Assembly (NCBI GenBank): GCA_038125725.1
Contig: JAYPEK010000033.1
Location: 1 to 42,127 of the forward strand
DNA: 42,127 nucleotides
DNA from: TMED8 sp038125725
Lineage (GTDB): Bacteria > Pseudomonadota > Alphaproteobacteria > Rhodospirillales > Casp-alpha2
Direction of reading: 5' to 3'
Shown here: positions 8,705-17,176 of the stretch, piece by piece
Position numbering within the stretch: position 1 is the stretch's first letter
Layout: every line of letters starts with the position of its first letter
Translations under genes and position numbers: made by a program
The notes under the pieces: generated by a model
What the model saw: only the letters and a program-made list of their open reading frames with translations
What the model was told of the DNA's origin: nothing
Database searches by the model: none

Positions 8705-8739
8705 ATTGTGCGCTGCGGAATTATTGTGCAGCGCACAAT
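8705..8739. promoter_or_regulatory. inverted-repeat operator candidate between amylosucrase gene and ppc
   Basis: ATTGTGCGCTGC (8705-8716) and GCAGCGCACAAT (8728-8739) are perfect 12-bp arms. The right arm alone contains a tighter palindrome, ATTGTGC-AGC-GCACAAT (8723-8739), which includes TGC-N3-GCA. That core is the known recognition pattern of PhaR-type regulators of polyhydroxybutyrate and central carbon metabolism. It lies 80 nt before ppc. The repeat is observed; assigning PhaR is inference. Confidence 0.6.
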
Positions 8740-8818
8740 TATCGTGTTAGGGTTTAGGCAATTCAAGGCCCCAGGAACCAAGGCCTTCAGAGTAAAGGCC
8801 CAAGGATAAGGGACTGCC

Positions 8819-11611
8819 ATGCCCCCGCTAGACGTGACGGGCGAGCCCGAAGACGCCGGCCCCGAAAAAGACGCCCCATTGCGCGACGATATCCGCCTGC
8901 TCGGCCGGTTGCTGGGCGACGTGGTGCAGGCCCAGGAAGGCGGCGATATTTTCGATATCGTCGAGAGCATTCGCCGGATTTCCATTCGTTTTCACCGCGA
9001 CGAGGACGACGCGGCCAAAAGCGAGCTGGAAACGACGCTGGCCAGGCTCGACCCGACCCAGGCGGTCTCGGTCATCCGTGCCTTCAGCTATTTCTCCCAT
9101 CTTGCCAACATCGCCGAGGACCAGCACCAAATCCGCCGGGGCCGTGACGAAGGCGCGGCTGGCACGGTTGCGAAACCCGGCACCATCGCCCGGGCCCTCG
9201 CCGACGCCATCGATACCGGCCACGACGCGGCCGAGATCCGGGAATTCCTGAACAGGGCCTACATCTCGCCGGTGCTGACCGCGCATCCGACGGAAGTGCG
9301 GCGCAAGAGCACCATGCTGCGCGAAATCCGCATCGCCGAACTGCTGGCCGGGCGCGAAGTGGAAAACCGCAGCGATGAGGAACTGCGGGAATTCGACGAG
9401 GAACTGGTGCGCAACGTGCTGGTGCTGTGGCAGACCAACCTCTTGCGTCAGACCCGCCTCGACGTGCTCGACGAAGTGACCAACGGCATGTCCTATTTCG
9501 ACTACACCTTCCTGCGCCAGTTGCCGAAGCTCTATGCCAAGCTGGAGGACCGCCTGGCCGCCCTCGATCCTGAGACCGCGGAAACGCCGCTGGCGCCGTT
9601 CCTCAGGATCGGCAGTTGGATCGGTGGCGACCGCGACGGCAACCCCTTCGTCACCGCCGATGTCCTGAACGAGACCCTGCGCCGCCAGAGCGCCAAGGCC
9701 ATTACCTTCTATCTGGCGGAAATCGACCAGCTGGTTCACGAATTGCCGCTGTCGACCGCCGTGGTCAAGGCGTCCCCGGCGCTGTTGGAATTCGCCGCCG
9801 CGTCGCCGGACAGCTCCCAGCACTGGAATGTCGAGCCTTACCGGCAGGTGCTGTCGCTGATCTACGCCAGGCTGGCGGCGACGCAAATCGGGCTCAACGC
9901 AGAGCGCCCGACACCAGATCCCATGGCCGTGGTCGAGCCCTATGCCGCGCCGGACGATCTGCTGGCCGATCTCGATGTCATCCGCCGCTCCCTGGTCGAG
10001 AACGGCTCCGCCATCCTGGCGCGCGGGCGGCTGCGCGAGCTCTGCCGCGCCATCAGTTGCTTCGGTTTTCACCTGGCCAGCGTCGATCTGCGTCAGAGTT
10101 CCGACGTGCACGCCGCGACGCTCGACGAACTGTTCGAGGCGGTGCGGCCGGGCACCGGCTATCTCGACCTCGACGAGGACGCCAAGATCGCCTTGCTGGC
10201 GTCGGAGCTGGAAACCGTGCGGCCGCTGGTTTCGCCGCATCATGGCTATTCCGACGAAACAGCGCGCGAACTGGCGATTTTCGCTGCCGCCAAGCGCGAC
10301 CGCGATACCTACGGGCCCGAGTGCATCCGCCACGCCATCGTTTCCAATTCGCGCAATGCGTCGGACCTGATGGGCCTCGCGGTGCTGTTGAAGGAGGCCG
10401 GGCTGGTCGTGCCGGGAACTGGCGACGCCGGCGGCGCGGCGCTCAACCTGGTGCCGCTGTTCGAAACCATCGACGACCTGCGCCGCTCGGTCGGCATCAT
10501 GGACAGGCTTCTGTCCGAACCCCGGTACCGCCGCCTGATCAATAGCCTGGGCGGCATCCAGGAGGTCATGCTCGGCTATTCCGACTCCAACAAGGACGGC
10601 GGCTACGTCACGTCGGGCTGGGAGCTCTACAAGGCGGAGATCGGCCTCGTTGAATTGGCCCAAAAGCACGGCGTCCGTCTCAGGCTGTTCCATGGCCGGG
10701 GCGGCACCGTGGGGCGCGGCGGCGGCCCCAGCTACGACGCCATCCTGGCGCAGCCGCCGGGCGCGGTGAACGGCCAGATCCGCCTCACCGAACAGGGCGA
10801 GATCATCTCGTCCAAATACACCAACCCGGACGTCGGCCGGCGCAACCTGGAAATCCACGTCGCCGCGACGCTGGAGGCATCGCTGGTGCACCCGAGCCAG
10901 GAACCGGTGCCGGCGGCCTACCGGGAAACCATGGAGCAGCTCTCGGCGCTGGCGTTCCGGACCTACCGGGCGCTGGTGTTTGAAACGCCGGGTTTCGAGG
11001 ACTATTTCCGCGCCGCCACCGTGATCGAGGAAATTTCCACCCTCAACATCGGCTCGCGCCCGGCGTCGCGCAAGAAAGGCGGTTCGCTCAAGGACCTGCG
11101 CGCCATACCCTGGGTGTTCAGCTGGTCGCAATGCCGGGTGATGCTGCCGGGCTGGTACGGGTTCGGCACCGCCGTCGCCGACTGGCTCGCCCACAACCCG
11201 GACGACGGGCTTTCCAGGCTGCGTGCCATGTATGCCGAATGGCCGTTCTTCCGCACCCTGCTTTCCAACATGGACATGGTGCTGTCGAAGACCAACATGG
11301 GCATCGCCGGGCGCTATGCGGAACTGGTGGAAGACGGGGAGTTGCGCGCCGCCATCTTCATGCGCATCCGCGACGAACGCGCCGCCGCCATTGCGGCGCT
11401 GCTCGATATCACCGAAAGCGATCAACTGCTCGCCGGCAACCCGTCGCTGGCGCGCTCCATCCAGGACCGCTTCCCCTACCTGGACCCTCTGAACCACCTG
11501 CAGGTGGAATTGCTGAAGGCGCACCGGGCGCACTCCAAGGACCCCAAGGTGCTGCGCGGGCTGCAACTCACCATCAACGGTATCTCGGCGGGCCTTCGGA
11601 ACAGCGGTTGA
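8819..11611 (+). CDS. ppc: phosphoenolpyruvate carboxylase
   Basis: A 930-residue cytoplasmic enzyme that carboxylates PEP with bicarbonate to oxaloacetate, the anaplerotic entry to the TCA cycle. Signatures: LTAHPTEVRRKS with catalytic His156, GGDRDGNPFVT, GYSDSNKDGGYVTSGWEL, the glycine-rich FHGRGGTVGRGGG loop near residue 625, and a C-terminus ending LRNSG, as in the family. Length is normal (bacterial enzymes run 870-950). It is transcribed alone, divergently from amylosucrase, behind a strong inverted repeat. Together with pckA it allows flux both ways at the PEP/oxaloacetate node, which makes separate regulation likely. Confidence 0.97.
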   Translation: MPPLDVTGEPEDAGPEKDAPLRDDIRLLGRLLGDVVQAQEGGDIFDIVESIRRISIRFHRDEDDAAKSELETTLARLDPTQAVSVIRAFSYFSHLANIAEDQHQIRRGRDEGAAGTVAKPGTIARALADAIDTGHDAAEIREFLNRAYISPVLTAHPTEVRRKSTMLREIRIAELLAGREVENRSDEELREFDEELVRNVLVLWQTNLLRQTRLDVLDEVTNGMSYFDYTFLRQLPKLYAKLEDRLAALDPETAETPLAPFLRIGSWIGGDRDGNPFVTADVLNETLRRQSAKAITFYLAEIDQLVHELPLSTAVVKASPALLEFAAASPDSSQHWNVEPYRQVLSLIYARLAATQIGLNAERPTPDPMAVVEPYAAPDDLLADLDVIRRSLVENGSAILARGRLRELCRAISCFGFHLASVDLRQSSDVHAATLDELFEAVRPGTGYLDLDEDAKIALLASELETVRPLVSPHHGYSDETARELAIFAAAKRDRDTYGPECIRHAIVSNSRNASDLMGLAVLLKEAGLVVPGTGDAGGAALNLVPLFETIDDLRRSVGIMDRLLSEPRYRRLINSLGGIQEVMLGYSDSNKDGGYVTSGWELYKAEIGLVELAQKHGVRLRLFHGRGGTVGRGGGPSYDAILAQPPGAVNGQIRLTEQGEIISSKYTNPDVGRRNLEIHVAATLEASLVHPSQEPVPAAYRETMEQLSALAFRTYRALVFETPGFEDYFRAATVIEEISTLNIGSRPASRKKGGSLKDLRAIPWVFSWSQCRVMLPGWYGFGTAVADWLAHNPDDGLSRLRAMYAEWPFFRTLLSNMDMVLSKTNMGIAGRYAELVEDGELRAAIFMRIRDERAAAIAALLDITESDQLLAGNPSLARSIQDRFPYLDPLNHLQVELLKAHRAHSKDPKVLRGLQLTINGISAGLRNSG

Positions 11612-11730
11612 GGATGAAAAAAGGTTTCCGCGTCGAACCAGCGCTTGTCGGCCCGCCACCTCGTACCTATTTCATAGGGCGACGGAACCGTATCCGTTCG
11701 TGCGCGTTCGGCACTTGAAACCACTGGGAA

Positions 11731-12267
11731 ATGAACATTTTTTCTCGCCACTGTCCTTTGCCGATGCCAAATTCCGTCAGTCACCCCCATACCATCCAGA
11801 ATTTCAGCGCGCCTATCTGCGAGAAGCTGCTGTTCTATTGGCGGACGAAGTCGTCATGGAAGGACTGCCCCGCCTGGTCCGACATCGATCTCATGGAGAT
11901 CAAGGAGATCGCGCCGTTTATCACGGTTTGCGACGCCGTGGACGGCGGCGCGGAGTTCGTCGCGCGTTATTTCGGAACCGGGATTGTTGAAATTTTCGGT
12001 TTCGACCGAACCGGCAAGAGCGTGTCGGACGGATATCCCGCGGAAAAGGTCGAGATGATCGTCAATCGCTACCGGCTGCCCTTCACGACCGGGGAACCGG
12101 CCCGGGTCGTCGGCCATTTGACCGCCGTCGGTAAGGACTATCCCCTGTCCTTCGAAGCCATCTACCTGCCGCTGCGCGGCAAGAGCGGGGCGATCGAGCA
12201 CGTGATTTCCGCCTACGACTTCAGCTACGACCTGCAGCCCGAAGACGACGAAATCATCTTCGATTGA
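11731..12267 (+). CDS. PAS-domain protein (PAS_5 type)
   Basis: A 178-residue soluble protein made mostly of one PAS-like domain (APICEKLLFYWRTKSS... VCDAVDGGAEFVARYFGTGIVEIFGFDRTGKSV... PLSFEAIYLPLRGKSGAIEHVISAYDF). This composition is typical of the short PAS_5 proteins common in Rhodospirillales, where they occur singly and lack an output domain. The ligand and role are unknown; a sensory or adaptor function is inference. The start is ambiguous: the ATG at 11731 follows a weak TGGGAA, and the ATG at 11764 would remove 11 residues. It converges with the photolyase gene; the two stop codons are 13 nt apart. Confidence 0.75.
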   Translation: MNIFSRHCPLPMPNSVSHPHTIQNFSAPICEKLLFYWRTKSSWKDCPAWSDIDLMEIKEIAPFITVCDAVDGGAEFVARYFGTGIVEIFGFDRTGKSVSDGYPAEKVEMIVNRYRLPFTTGEPARVVGHLTAVGKDYPLSFEAIYLPLRGKSGAIEHVISAYDFSYDLQPEDDEIIFD

Positions 12268-12283
12268 CGCGGACAGCGCGTCA
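12265..12283. terminator. short hairpin made of the two facing stop codons
   Basis: TGACGCG (12265-12271) and CGCGTCA (12277-12283) form a perfect 7-bp stem with a 5-nt loop. The TGA stop of the PAS gene and the TGA stop of the photolyase gene form the outer ends. There is no U-tract, so intrinsic termination would be weak. Confidence 0.4.
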
Positions 12284-13756
12284 GGCGTCGCCGGGGTTCC
12301 CCTTCATGCGCTGGTAGCGCTCGAGCGCGCGTATGCGGGCCATGGCGTGATCGACGATGGGTTCCGGATAGTCGCGTCCCAGCCGCACGCCGGCCGCCGC
12401 CAGGTCCAGCGGGTCTGCGGTCCAGGGCGCATGGATGACGCGGTCGGGCAAGCCGGCAAGCTCCGGCAGCCAGCGCCGCACGTAGGTCCCCGCCGGGTCG
12501 AATTTCGACCCTTGCGTGACCGGGTTGAAGACCCGGAAATAGGGCGCCGCGTCGGCGCCCGAGCCCGCCACCCATTGCCAACTCGCGGCGTTACTGGCCA
12601 GGTCTGCATCCACCAGCGTGTCCCAGAACCAGGCCGCGCCCTGGCGCCAATCGACCAAAAGATCCTTGATCAGGAAGGAAGCGACGATCATCCGCACCCG
12701 GTTGTGCATCCAGCCCGTCGTCCAGAGCTCGCGCATGCCGGCGTCGACGATGGGATAGCCGGTCAAGCCGCATCGCCAGGCCTCGAGGCCGGCCGCGTCA
12801 TCGGCCCACGGGAACCGGGCGAATTCGGGTCGCAGCGGCTGCGCCGGCAGATCGGGGAAATGATAGAGTAGGTGATAGGAGAACTCGCGCCAGGCGATCT
12901 CCGAGAGATAGACCTCGGCCCCTCTCGGCATCGGGTCGCCGGTGCGGGCCAGCGCGCTGGCTTGAACCGCGTGCCAGATTTGGCGGGGGCCGATCTCGCC
13001 GAAGGCCAGGTGCGGCGACAGCCGGGACGTTCCGGCGGTGCCGGGCAGGTCGCGATTGTCGTGATAGCCGAAAATCGTGTCGTCGGCGAATTCCCGCAAG
13101 CGCGCCTGCGCCGCCGCCTCGCCGGGCCGCCAAGCGTCGCGCAATCCGCCAGCCCAATCGGGCGCCGTCGGCAGTAGTCCCCAGGACGCCAGCGCGCCGC
13201 TTTCGGGGAAGGTGGCGGGCGCCGGGATGCGTTCGGGCGCTGGCAGCGGCACCGGCGGCGCGTCCGCCATCCGCAGCGTCTTCCAAAACGGCGTGAACAC
13301 CTTGTAGGGACCGCCGGTCTTGGTGGCGACTTCCCACGGCTCGCGGATGAGCGCGGCGTTGAAACTGCACGCCTCGACGCCGCGTGCTTTCAGGCCCGAC
13401 TTGATCCGTTCGTCCCGCCGGATCGCCCAGGGCTCGTAACGCCGGTTCCAATAAACGGTCTCGGCGCCGGTTTCGCGGACCAGCGCATCGATTGCGGCTT
13501 CGGCCGGGCCGCGCCGAAGGATCAGCCGGCTGCCCAGCACCGCGAGTGATTTTTCCAGAGCGGCCAGCGACCCATGCAGCCACCAGCGCTGGGCGCCGCC
13601 GGATGCCCATTCGCCTGCGTCTTCGTCGTCGGATAAGAAAACGGGAATGACGGGCCGGCCACTCGCGACGGCCGCATCGAGCGCCGGATTGTCGGCAAGG
13701 CGGAGGTCGCGGCGAAACCACATGAGGACGGGCGGGGCGGATCGGTCGGTCGGCAT
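12281..13756 (-). CDS. phr: deoxyribodipyrimidine photolyase (class I, FAD)
   Basis: A 491-residue DNA repair enzyme that uses blue light and FADH- to split cyclobutane pyrimidine dimers. The N-terminal alpha/beta antenna domain starts PVLMWFRRDLRLADNPALDAA. The C-terminal helical FAD domain carries YLSEIAWREFSYHLLYHFP, WRCGLTGYPIVDAGMRELWTTGWMHNRVRM, LLVDWRQGAAWFWDTLVDADLASNAASWQWVAGSGADAAPYFRVFNPVTQ and the RRWLPEL region. The N-rich NAASWQW segment is typical of photolyases rather than plant cryptochromes. ATG at 13756 has AAGGGA upstream. It is divergent from the LLM oxidoreductase gene, with 135 nt of shared upstream DNA. Confidence 0.95.
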   Translation of the reverse strand: MPTDRSAPPVLMWFRRDLRLADNPALDAAVASGRPVIPVFLSDDEDAGEWASGGAQRWWLHGSLAALEKSLAVLGSRLILRRGPAEAAIDALVRETGAETVYWNRRYEPWAIRRDERIKSGLKARGVEACSFNAALIREPWEVATKTGGPYKVFTPFWKTLRMADAPPVPLPAPERIPAPATFPESGALASWGLLPTAPDWAGGLRDAWRPGEAAAQARLREFADDTIFGYHDNRDLPGTAGTSRLSPHLAFGEIGPRQIWHAVQASALARTGDPMPRGAEVYLSEIAWREFSYHLLYHFPDLPAQPLRPEFARFPWADDAAGLEAWRCGLTGYPIVDAGMRELWTTGWMHNRVRMIVASFLIKDLLVDWRQGAAWFWDTLVDADLASNAASWQWVAGSGADAAPYFRVFNPVTQGSKFDPAGTYVRRWLPELAGLPDRVIHAPWTADPLDLAAAGVRLGRDYPEPIVDHAMARIRALERYQRMKGNPGDA

Positions 13757-13891
13757 GCGGTCCCTTGAGCGGCTGGATAACGCTTACATAGTTAGTCATC
13801 CACCGCCCGATTGAAAAGAGGGGATCGGCGGCGGTTGCCGTTCGGCGCGGTTCCGCTACCATCGTGCCGAACAGAAAGAACGGACGCGCCG

Positions 13892-14983
13892 ATGCTCAAC
13901 CTTGGTCTTTTCATGATGCCGCTGCACCCGCCGTCGCGCGAGCTTGCTCAGGTACTGCGCGAGGACCGGGAACTGGCGATCCTGGCCGACAAGTGCGGTT
14001 TCGCCGAGGTCTGGATGGGCGAGCATTTCACCTCCACCGGCGAGCCGGTGACCTCGCCGCTGATCTTCAACGCCAGCCTGATCGACCGGGCGCCGAACAT
14101 CCGCTTGGCGTCGGGGGTTCTCTGCCTGCCGCAGCAGCATCCGCTGGTGATCGCCCAGCATGTGGCGCTGTTGGATCAGATGTCCGGCGGGCGGGTGATT
14201 TTCGGCATCGGGTCGGGCGGCCTCGCCAGCGACTGGGAGGTGTTCGATAATCTCGACCACGCCCAGCGCGGCCGCGACATGATCGAGGCCATCGAGGCCA
14301 TCCAACGCATCTGGACCGAGGACACGCCGATCCGCCACGACGGCGACACCTGGCAATTCGCCATTGAGGAGCGGATCGTCCCGGACCTCGGCGTCGGCAA
14401 GCTGATCAAGCCGTTGCAGAAACCGCATCCGCCGATCGCGGTCTCCCTGCGCGGGCGCAATTCGGGCCTGGCCGTCTTGGCTGGCGAACGCGGCTGGATT
14501 CCGATCTCCGGCAACTTCATCGACGCCGCCGACATCGCCAGCCATTGGCCGCGCTACGTGGAGGGCGCGGAGAGCCAGGGGCGCGCCGCCGATCCCAGCG
14601 TCTGGCGGGTGGGGCGGACGGTCTTGCTCACCGAAAGCGACAGCCAGGCCGACGACCTGCTGGCCGATCCCGACGGCGTCTTCGCCGATTATTACTATTA
14701 CCTCGGCACGCATCTGAAGCTGGCGATGGGGGAACTGGACGACACCTTCGATCCCGTCGCCCAGCGACGCGCCGCCGTTGAGACCGCCCAGGCGCAGGTC
14801 ATCGCCGGCACCCGCGACCGGGTTCTGGATCAGTTGGTCGCCTTCCACGACACCGTCGGTGACTTCGGCACCCTGGTGCTCACCGGCCACGATACCGACG
14901 GCATGTGGGACATGTGGGAAACGACCTTCCGCGCCATGGCCGAAGATATCGGCCCGGCCTTCTCACAGCATATGGGCGTCTGA
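13892..14983 (+). CDS. LLM-class flavin-dependent monooxygenase (luciferase-like)
   Basis: A 363-residue TIM-barrel protein of the bacterial luciferase family that begins LNLGLFMMPLHPPSRE. That opening is typical of the branch annotated as limonene or alkanal monooxygenases. Other family segments are FAEVWMGEHFTSTGEPVTSPL, the VALLDQMSGGRVIFGIGSGGL glycine-rich stretch, and RGWIPISGNF. These enzymes use reduced flavin supplied by a partner reductase and O2 to oxidise a small organic substrate; the substrate cannot be told here. The start at 13892 follows AGAAAGAACGGA; an upstream in-frame start at 13811 lacks coding character. It converges with the binding-protein-like gene, 10 nt between stops. 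Confidence 0.87.
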   Translation: MLNLGLFMMPLHPPSRELAQVLREDRELAILADKCGFAEVWMGEHFTSTGEPVTSPLIFNASLIDRAPNIRLASGVLCLPQQHPLVIAQHVALLDQMSGGRVIFGIGSGGLASDWEVFDNLDHAQRGRDMIEAIEAIQRIWTEDTPIRHDGDTWQFAIEERIVPDLGVGKLIKPLQKPHPPIAVSLRGRNSGLAVLAGERGWIPISGNFIDAADIASHWPRYVEGAESQGRAADPSVWRVGRTVLLTESDSQADDLLADPDGVFADYYYYLGTHLKLAMGELDDTFDPVAQRRAAVETAQAQVIAGTRDRVLDQLVAFHDTVGDFGTLVLTGHDTDGMWDMWETTFRAMAEDIGPAFSQHMGV

Positions 14984-14993
14984 GCCCGCGCCG

Positions 14994-15884
14994 TCAGTCC
15001 GTGGACGGCGGTTTGGCGCAGATTTGGTCGTAGGCGTAGCGCTCGTTGATGAGGCCGTTGTATTCGAAGATATCTAGCGTCGCCTGGAAGGCATCCTCGG
15101 TGATTTCGGTGTGCGGCGTCCAGCAGCCGAGCTTCTGGTAGGTGGCGATGCAGTCCGCCAGAACCGCCTGGTCGATGTCCGGGAAATAGGACGCCTCCGC
15201 CTTGGCGATTTCCGCCGCCGGGGTTTCGTTCATGTAGGCGCGGGTCTTCTTGTAGGCGCGCATGAAGGCCTTGGCCATGTCGGTCTCCAGCCATTCGCGT
15301 TTCGCCGCTAGGCTGGAAAAGCCGTTCTTGCCGATCATCGGCCCGACCTGGGCCACCACGTGGCCGACGCCGTCGGCCTCCAACTGCTGCGGGAAGGGGC
15401 CCTGCTGCTCCACATACTGGCCTTGGCCGTCGCGGAAAGCCTTGTCGATGGCGGCCGCGCCGCCCGGGTTGATGGCGTTGATCTTGTCGTGGTCGATGCC
15501 GGCCTTGTGGCAGGCGTACTTGAACATGGCCAAGGGCTGGCCGCCGCTGAACAGCACCATGTCGGAACCTTCCAGCTTCGACCAGGTGAAGTCCGGATCG
15601 GGCTCGCGTGCGGTGATGAAGAAGCCGTCCATCTCGTTGATCTGGGCGAAATGCACGCAGCTCGGCGTCTGGCCCTTGTTCAACGGGCCGAAGCCCTGGC
15701 TCAGCGCCGACTGCACCACATGCGCGCTGCCCTCATCCAACGCATCGATGGCCGACTTGCCGGGCGGCGCCACCGACCATTCCGGTTCCAGCCCCTCGGC
15801 TTCGAGAAAACCGCCGGACATGGTCGAGATCAGCGGCGAATAGAATGCCGAAAACAGCGTGAACTGGATGTTGATTTTAGCCAT
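14994..15884 (-). CDS. NMT1/THI5-like substrate-binding fold protein without signal peptide
   Basis: A 296-residue protein with the two-lobed binding-protein pattern of the NMT1/THI5 and SsuA-like group (FTLFSAFYSPLISTMSGGFLEAEGLEPEW, GKSAIDALDEGSAHVVQSALSQGF). ABC binding proteins are normally exported, but this one starts MAKINIQFTLF with no hydrophobic signal. The start is well fixed by GGAAGGAG 8 nt upstream, and no ABC permease or ATPase gene is nearby. It may therefore be cytoplasmic, as a sensor, carrier or enzyme like the eukaryote-type THI5 pyrimidine synthase. The sequence does not show the THI5 cysteine-rich motif, so that activity is not claimed. It is the last gene of the minus-strand run that starts at the CoA-transferase. 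Confidence 0.72.
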   Translation of the reverse strand: MAKINIQFTLFSAFYSPLISTMSGGFLEAEGLEPEWSVAPPGKSAIDALDEGSAHVVQSALSQGFGPLNKGQTPSCVHFAQINEMDGFFITAREPDPDFTWSKLEGSDMVLFSGGQPLAMFKYACHKAGIDHDKINAINPGGAAAIDKAFRDGQGQYVEQQGPFPQQLEADGVGHVVAQVGPMIGKNGFSSLAAKREWLETDMAKAFMRAYKKTRAYMNETPAAEIAKAEASYFPDIDQAVLADCIATYQKLGCWTPHTEITEDAFQATLDIFEYNGLINERYAYDQICAKPPSTD

Positions 15885-15953
15885 GGCGGCGCTCCTTCCC
15901 TGAATTTTCCTGGCGTCAGCCTGTCACAGGCGCTTCAGCGAGGCAACGCCGGA

Positions 15954-16349
15954 TCAAGACTTTTCCGTGCGCAGCGCGGAGACCGCGATCAGCACCCAGC
16001 CGAGCATGAAGGCGAAGCCGCCGACGGGCGCGGCGCCGGCCACCATCAGGTCGCCGGTGACGGCGAAGACGTAGAGATTGGCGGAGAAGAGCGCGATGCC
16101 GACGAGGAACGAGACGCCCGCCAGCGCCGCAACCTTGGCCGCACGGGCGCCGGCCGTGCAGCGCCAACCGACAACGATCAGCCCGAGCGCGTGCCACATG
16201 TGGTATTGAACGCCGAGCATGAAGATCTCTTTCATCGCCGCGTCGCCCTCGAGGCTGTGCCAGCCGTAGGCGCCGAGCGCCACCGCCGTGCCGGCCAGCA
16301 GCGCGCCGAGCACCACCCAAGGGCGGGGGGTCAGAAGCCCGGCGATCAT
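15954..16349 (-). CDS. DUF423 inner-membrane protein
   Basis: A 131-residue hydrophobic protein with four predicted membrane segments and the DUF423 pattern: GALLAGTAVALGAYGWHSLEGD, the YHMWHALGLIVVGW segment, FLVGIALFSANLYVFAVTG and APVGGFAFMLGWVLIAVSAL. The Escherichia coli relative is YgdD. No biochemical function is established for the family. The ATG overlaps the preceding dehydrogenase TGA (ATGA), so it is translationally coupled to it. Confidence 0.9.
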   Translation of the reverse strand: MIAGLLTPRPWVVLGALLAGTAVALGAYGWHSLEGDAAMKEIFMLGVQYHMWHALGLIVVGWRCTAGARAAKVAALAGVSFLVGIALFSANLYVFAVTGDLMVAGAAPVGGFAFMLGWVLIAVSALRTEKS

Positions 16350-17176
16350 TTTTCGAGCGGCTCCAAGGCCCGGATCACGTCGAGCACCGACGCCGCCAGG
16401 TCGTCGACGGCGACCTCTTCCATGCCCTGGACGGCATCCAGGAAAGCCTGCACGTCTTTCTCCAGGATGCCGATGGTATTGGCGGGGTCGTAGCCCTCAT
16501 GCGCCCAGGAGATGCGCTCCAGATTGTCGCCGTACCAGGTGCTGCCCGACGAGGTCCGCATCACCTCCAGCAGCCGGTCGGGGTCTAAGCCCAACGAACG
16601 AGACGCCGCCAGCGCCTTCCTGACCGCCGCGACGCCGGTGACGCCGACGAAGTTGTTGATGACCTTGCAGGTGAGCCCGGTGCCGGTGTCGCCCAGGTGG
16701 TGGATCTCCTCGCCCATGGCCTTGAGCAGCGGCATCAATTCGGCGATGGCGTCGGCGGGCGCGCCGACCATGAAGGTCAGCGTGCCGTCAACGGCGCGGC
16801 CGGGCGCGCCGGACATGGGCGCGTCGGCGAAAGTGGTGCCGGCGGGCAGGCGTTCGGCGATTTCCGGCAAGACCCGGGGCGACAGCGTGGACGAGATCAC
16901 CAGCGTGCCAGGCGGGTGTGCCACGGTCATGATCGCCTGGTCGTCGAACAGCAGGTCGAGGGTCTGGCGCCGGTCGCGCACCACGGAGATGACGATGTCG
17001 GCGCGCTCGGCGAAGTCTTCCGGGTCGGCGATCATGCGGTCCTGGAAGTCGCCGAACTCATACGCCGGGCGGACGTCGAAACCCCAGGTCTCGAAGCCCG
17101 CGCCTTGGAGCCTTTGTGCCATCGGCAGGCCCATGGCGCCGCAGCCGGCGACGCCGATGACGCGCACGCCGCTCAT
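16346..17176 (-). CDS. NAD(P)-dependent beta-hydroxyacid dehydrogenase (3-hydroxyisobutyrate dehydrogenase family)
   Basis: A 276-residue oxidoreductase. The Rossmann loop is VIGVAGCGAMGLPMAQRL at about residues 6-23; the substrate-binding motif is FADAPMSGAPGRAVDGTL at about 116-133; the catalytic Lys171 sits in GLTCKVINNF with Asn175 behind it. Family members oxidise 3-hydroxyisobutyrate, tartronate semialdehyde-type or related beta-hydroxyacids; the exact substrate is not readable. The start at 17176 overlaps the peptidase C26 stop (ATGA), and its own stop overlaps the DUF423 start, so three genes are tightly coupled. Confidence 0.9.
   Translation of the reverse strand: MSGVRVIGVAGCGAMGLPMAQRLQGAGFETWGFDVRPAYEFGDFQDRMIADPEDFAERADIVISVVRDRRQTLDLLFDDQAIMTVAHPPGTLVISSTLSPRVLPEIAERLPAGTTFADAPMSGAPGRAVDGTLTFMVGAPADAIAELMPLLKAMGEEIHHLGDTGTGLTCKVINNFVGVTGVAAVRKALAASRSLGLDPDRLLEVMRTSSGSTWYGDNLERISWAHEGYDPANTIGILEKDVQAFLDAVQGMEEVAVDDLAASVLDVIRALEPLEK

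Noticed and set aside
8828..11659. A 943-codon open frame on the minus strand opposite ppc
   Set aside because: Same antisense artefact; ppc carries all PEP carboxylase motifs on the plus strand.
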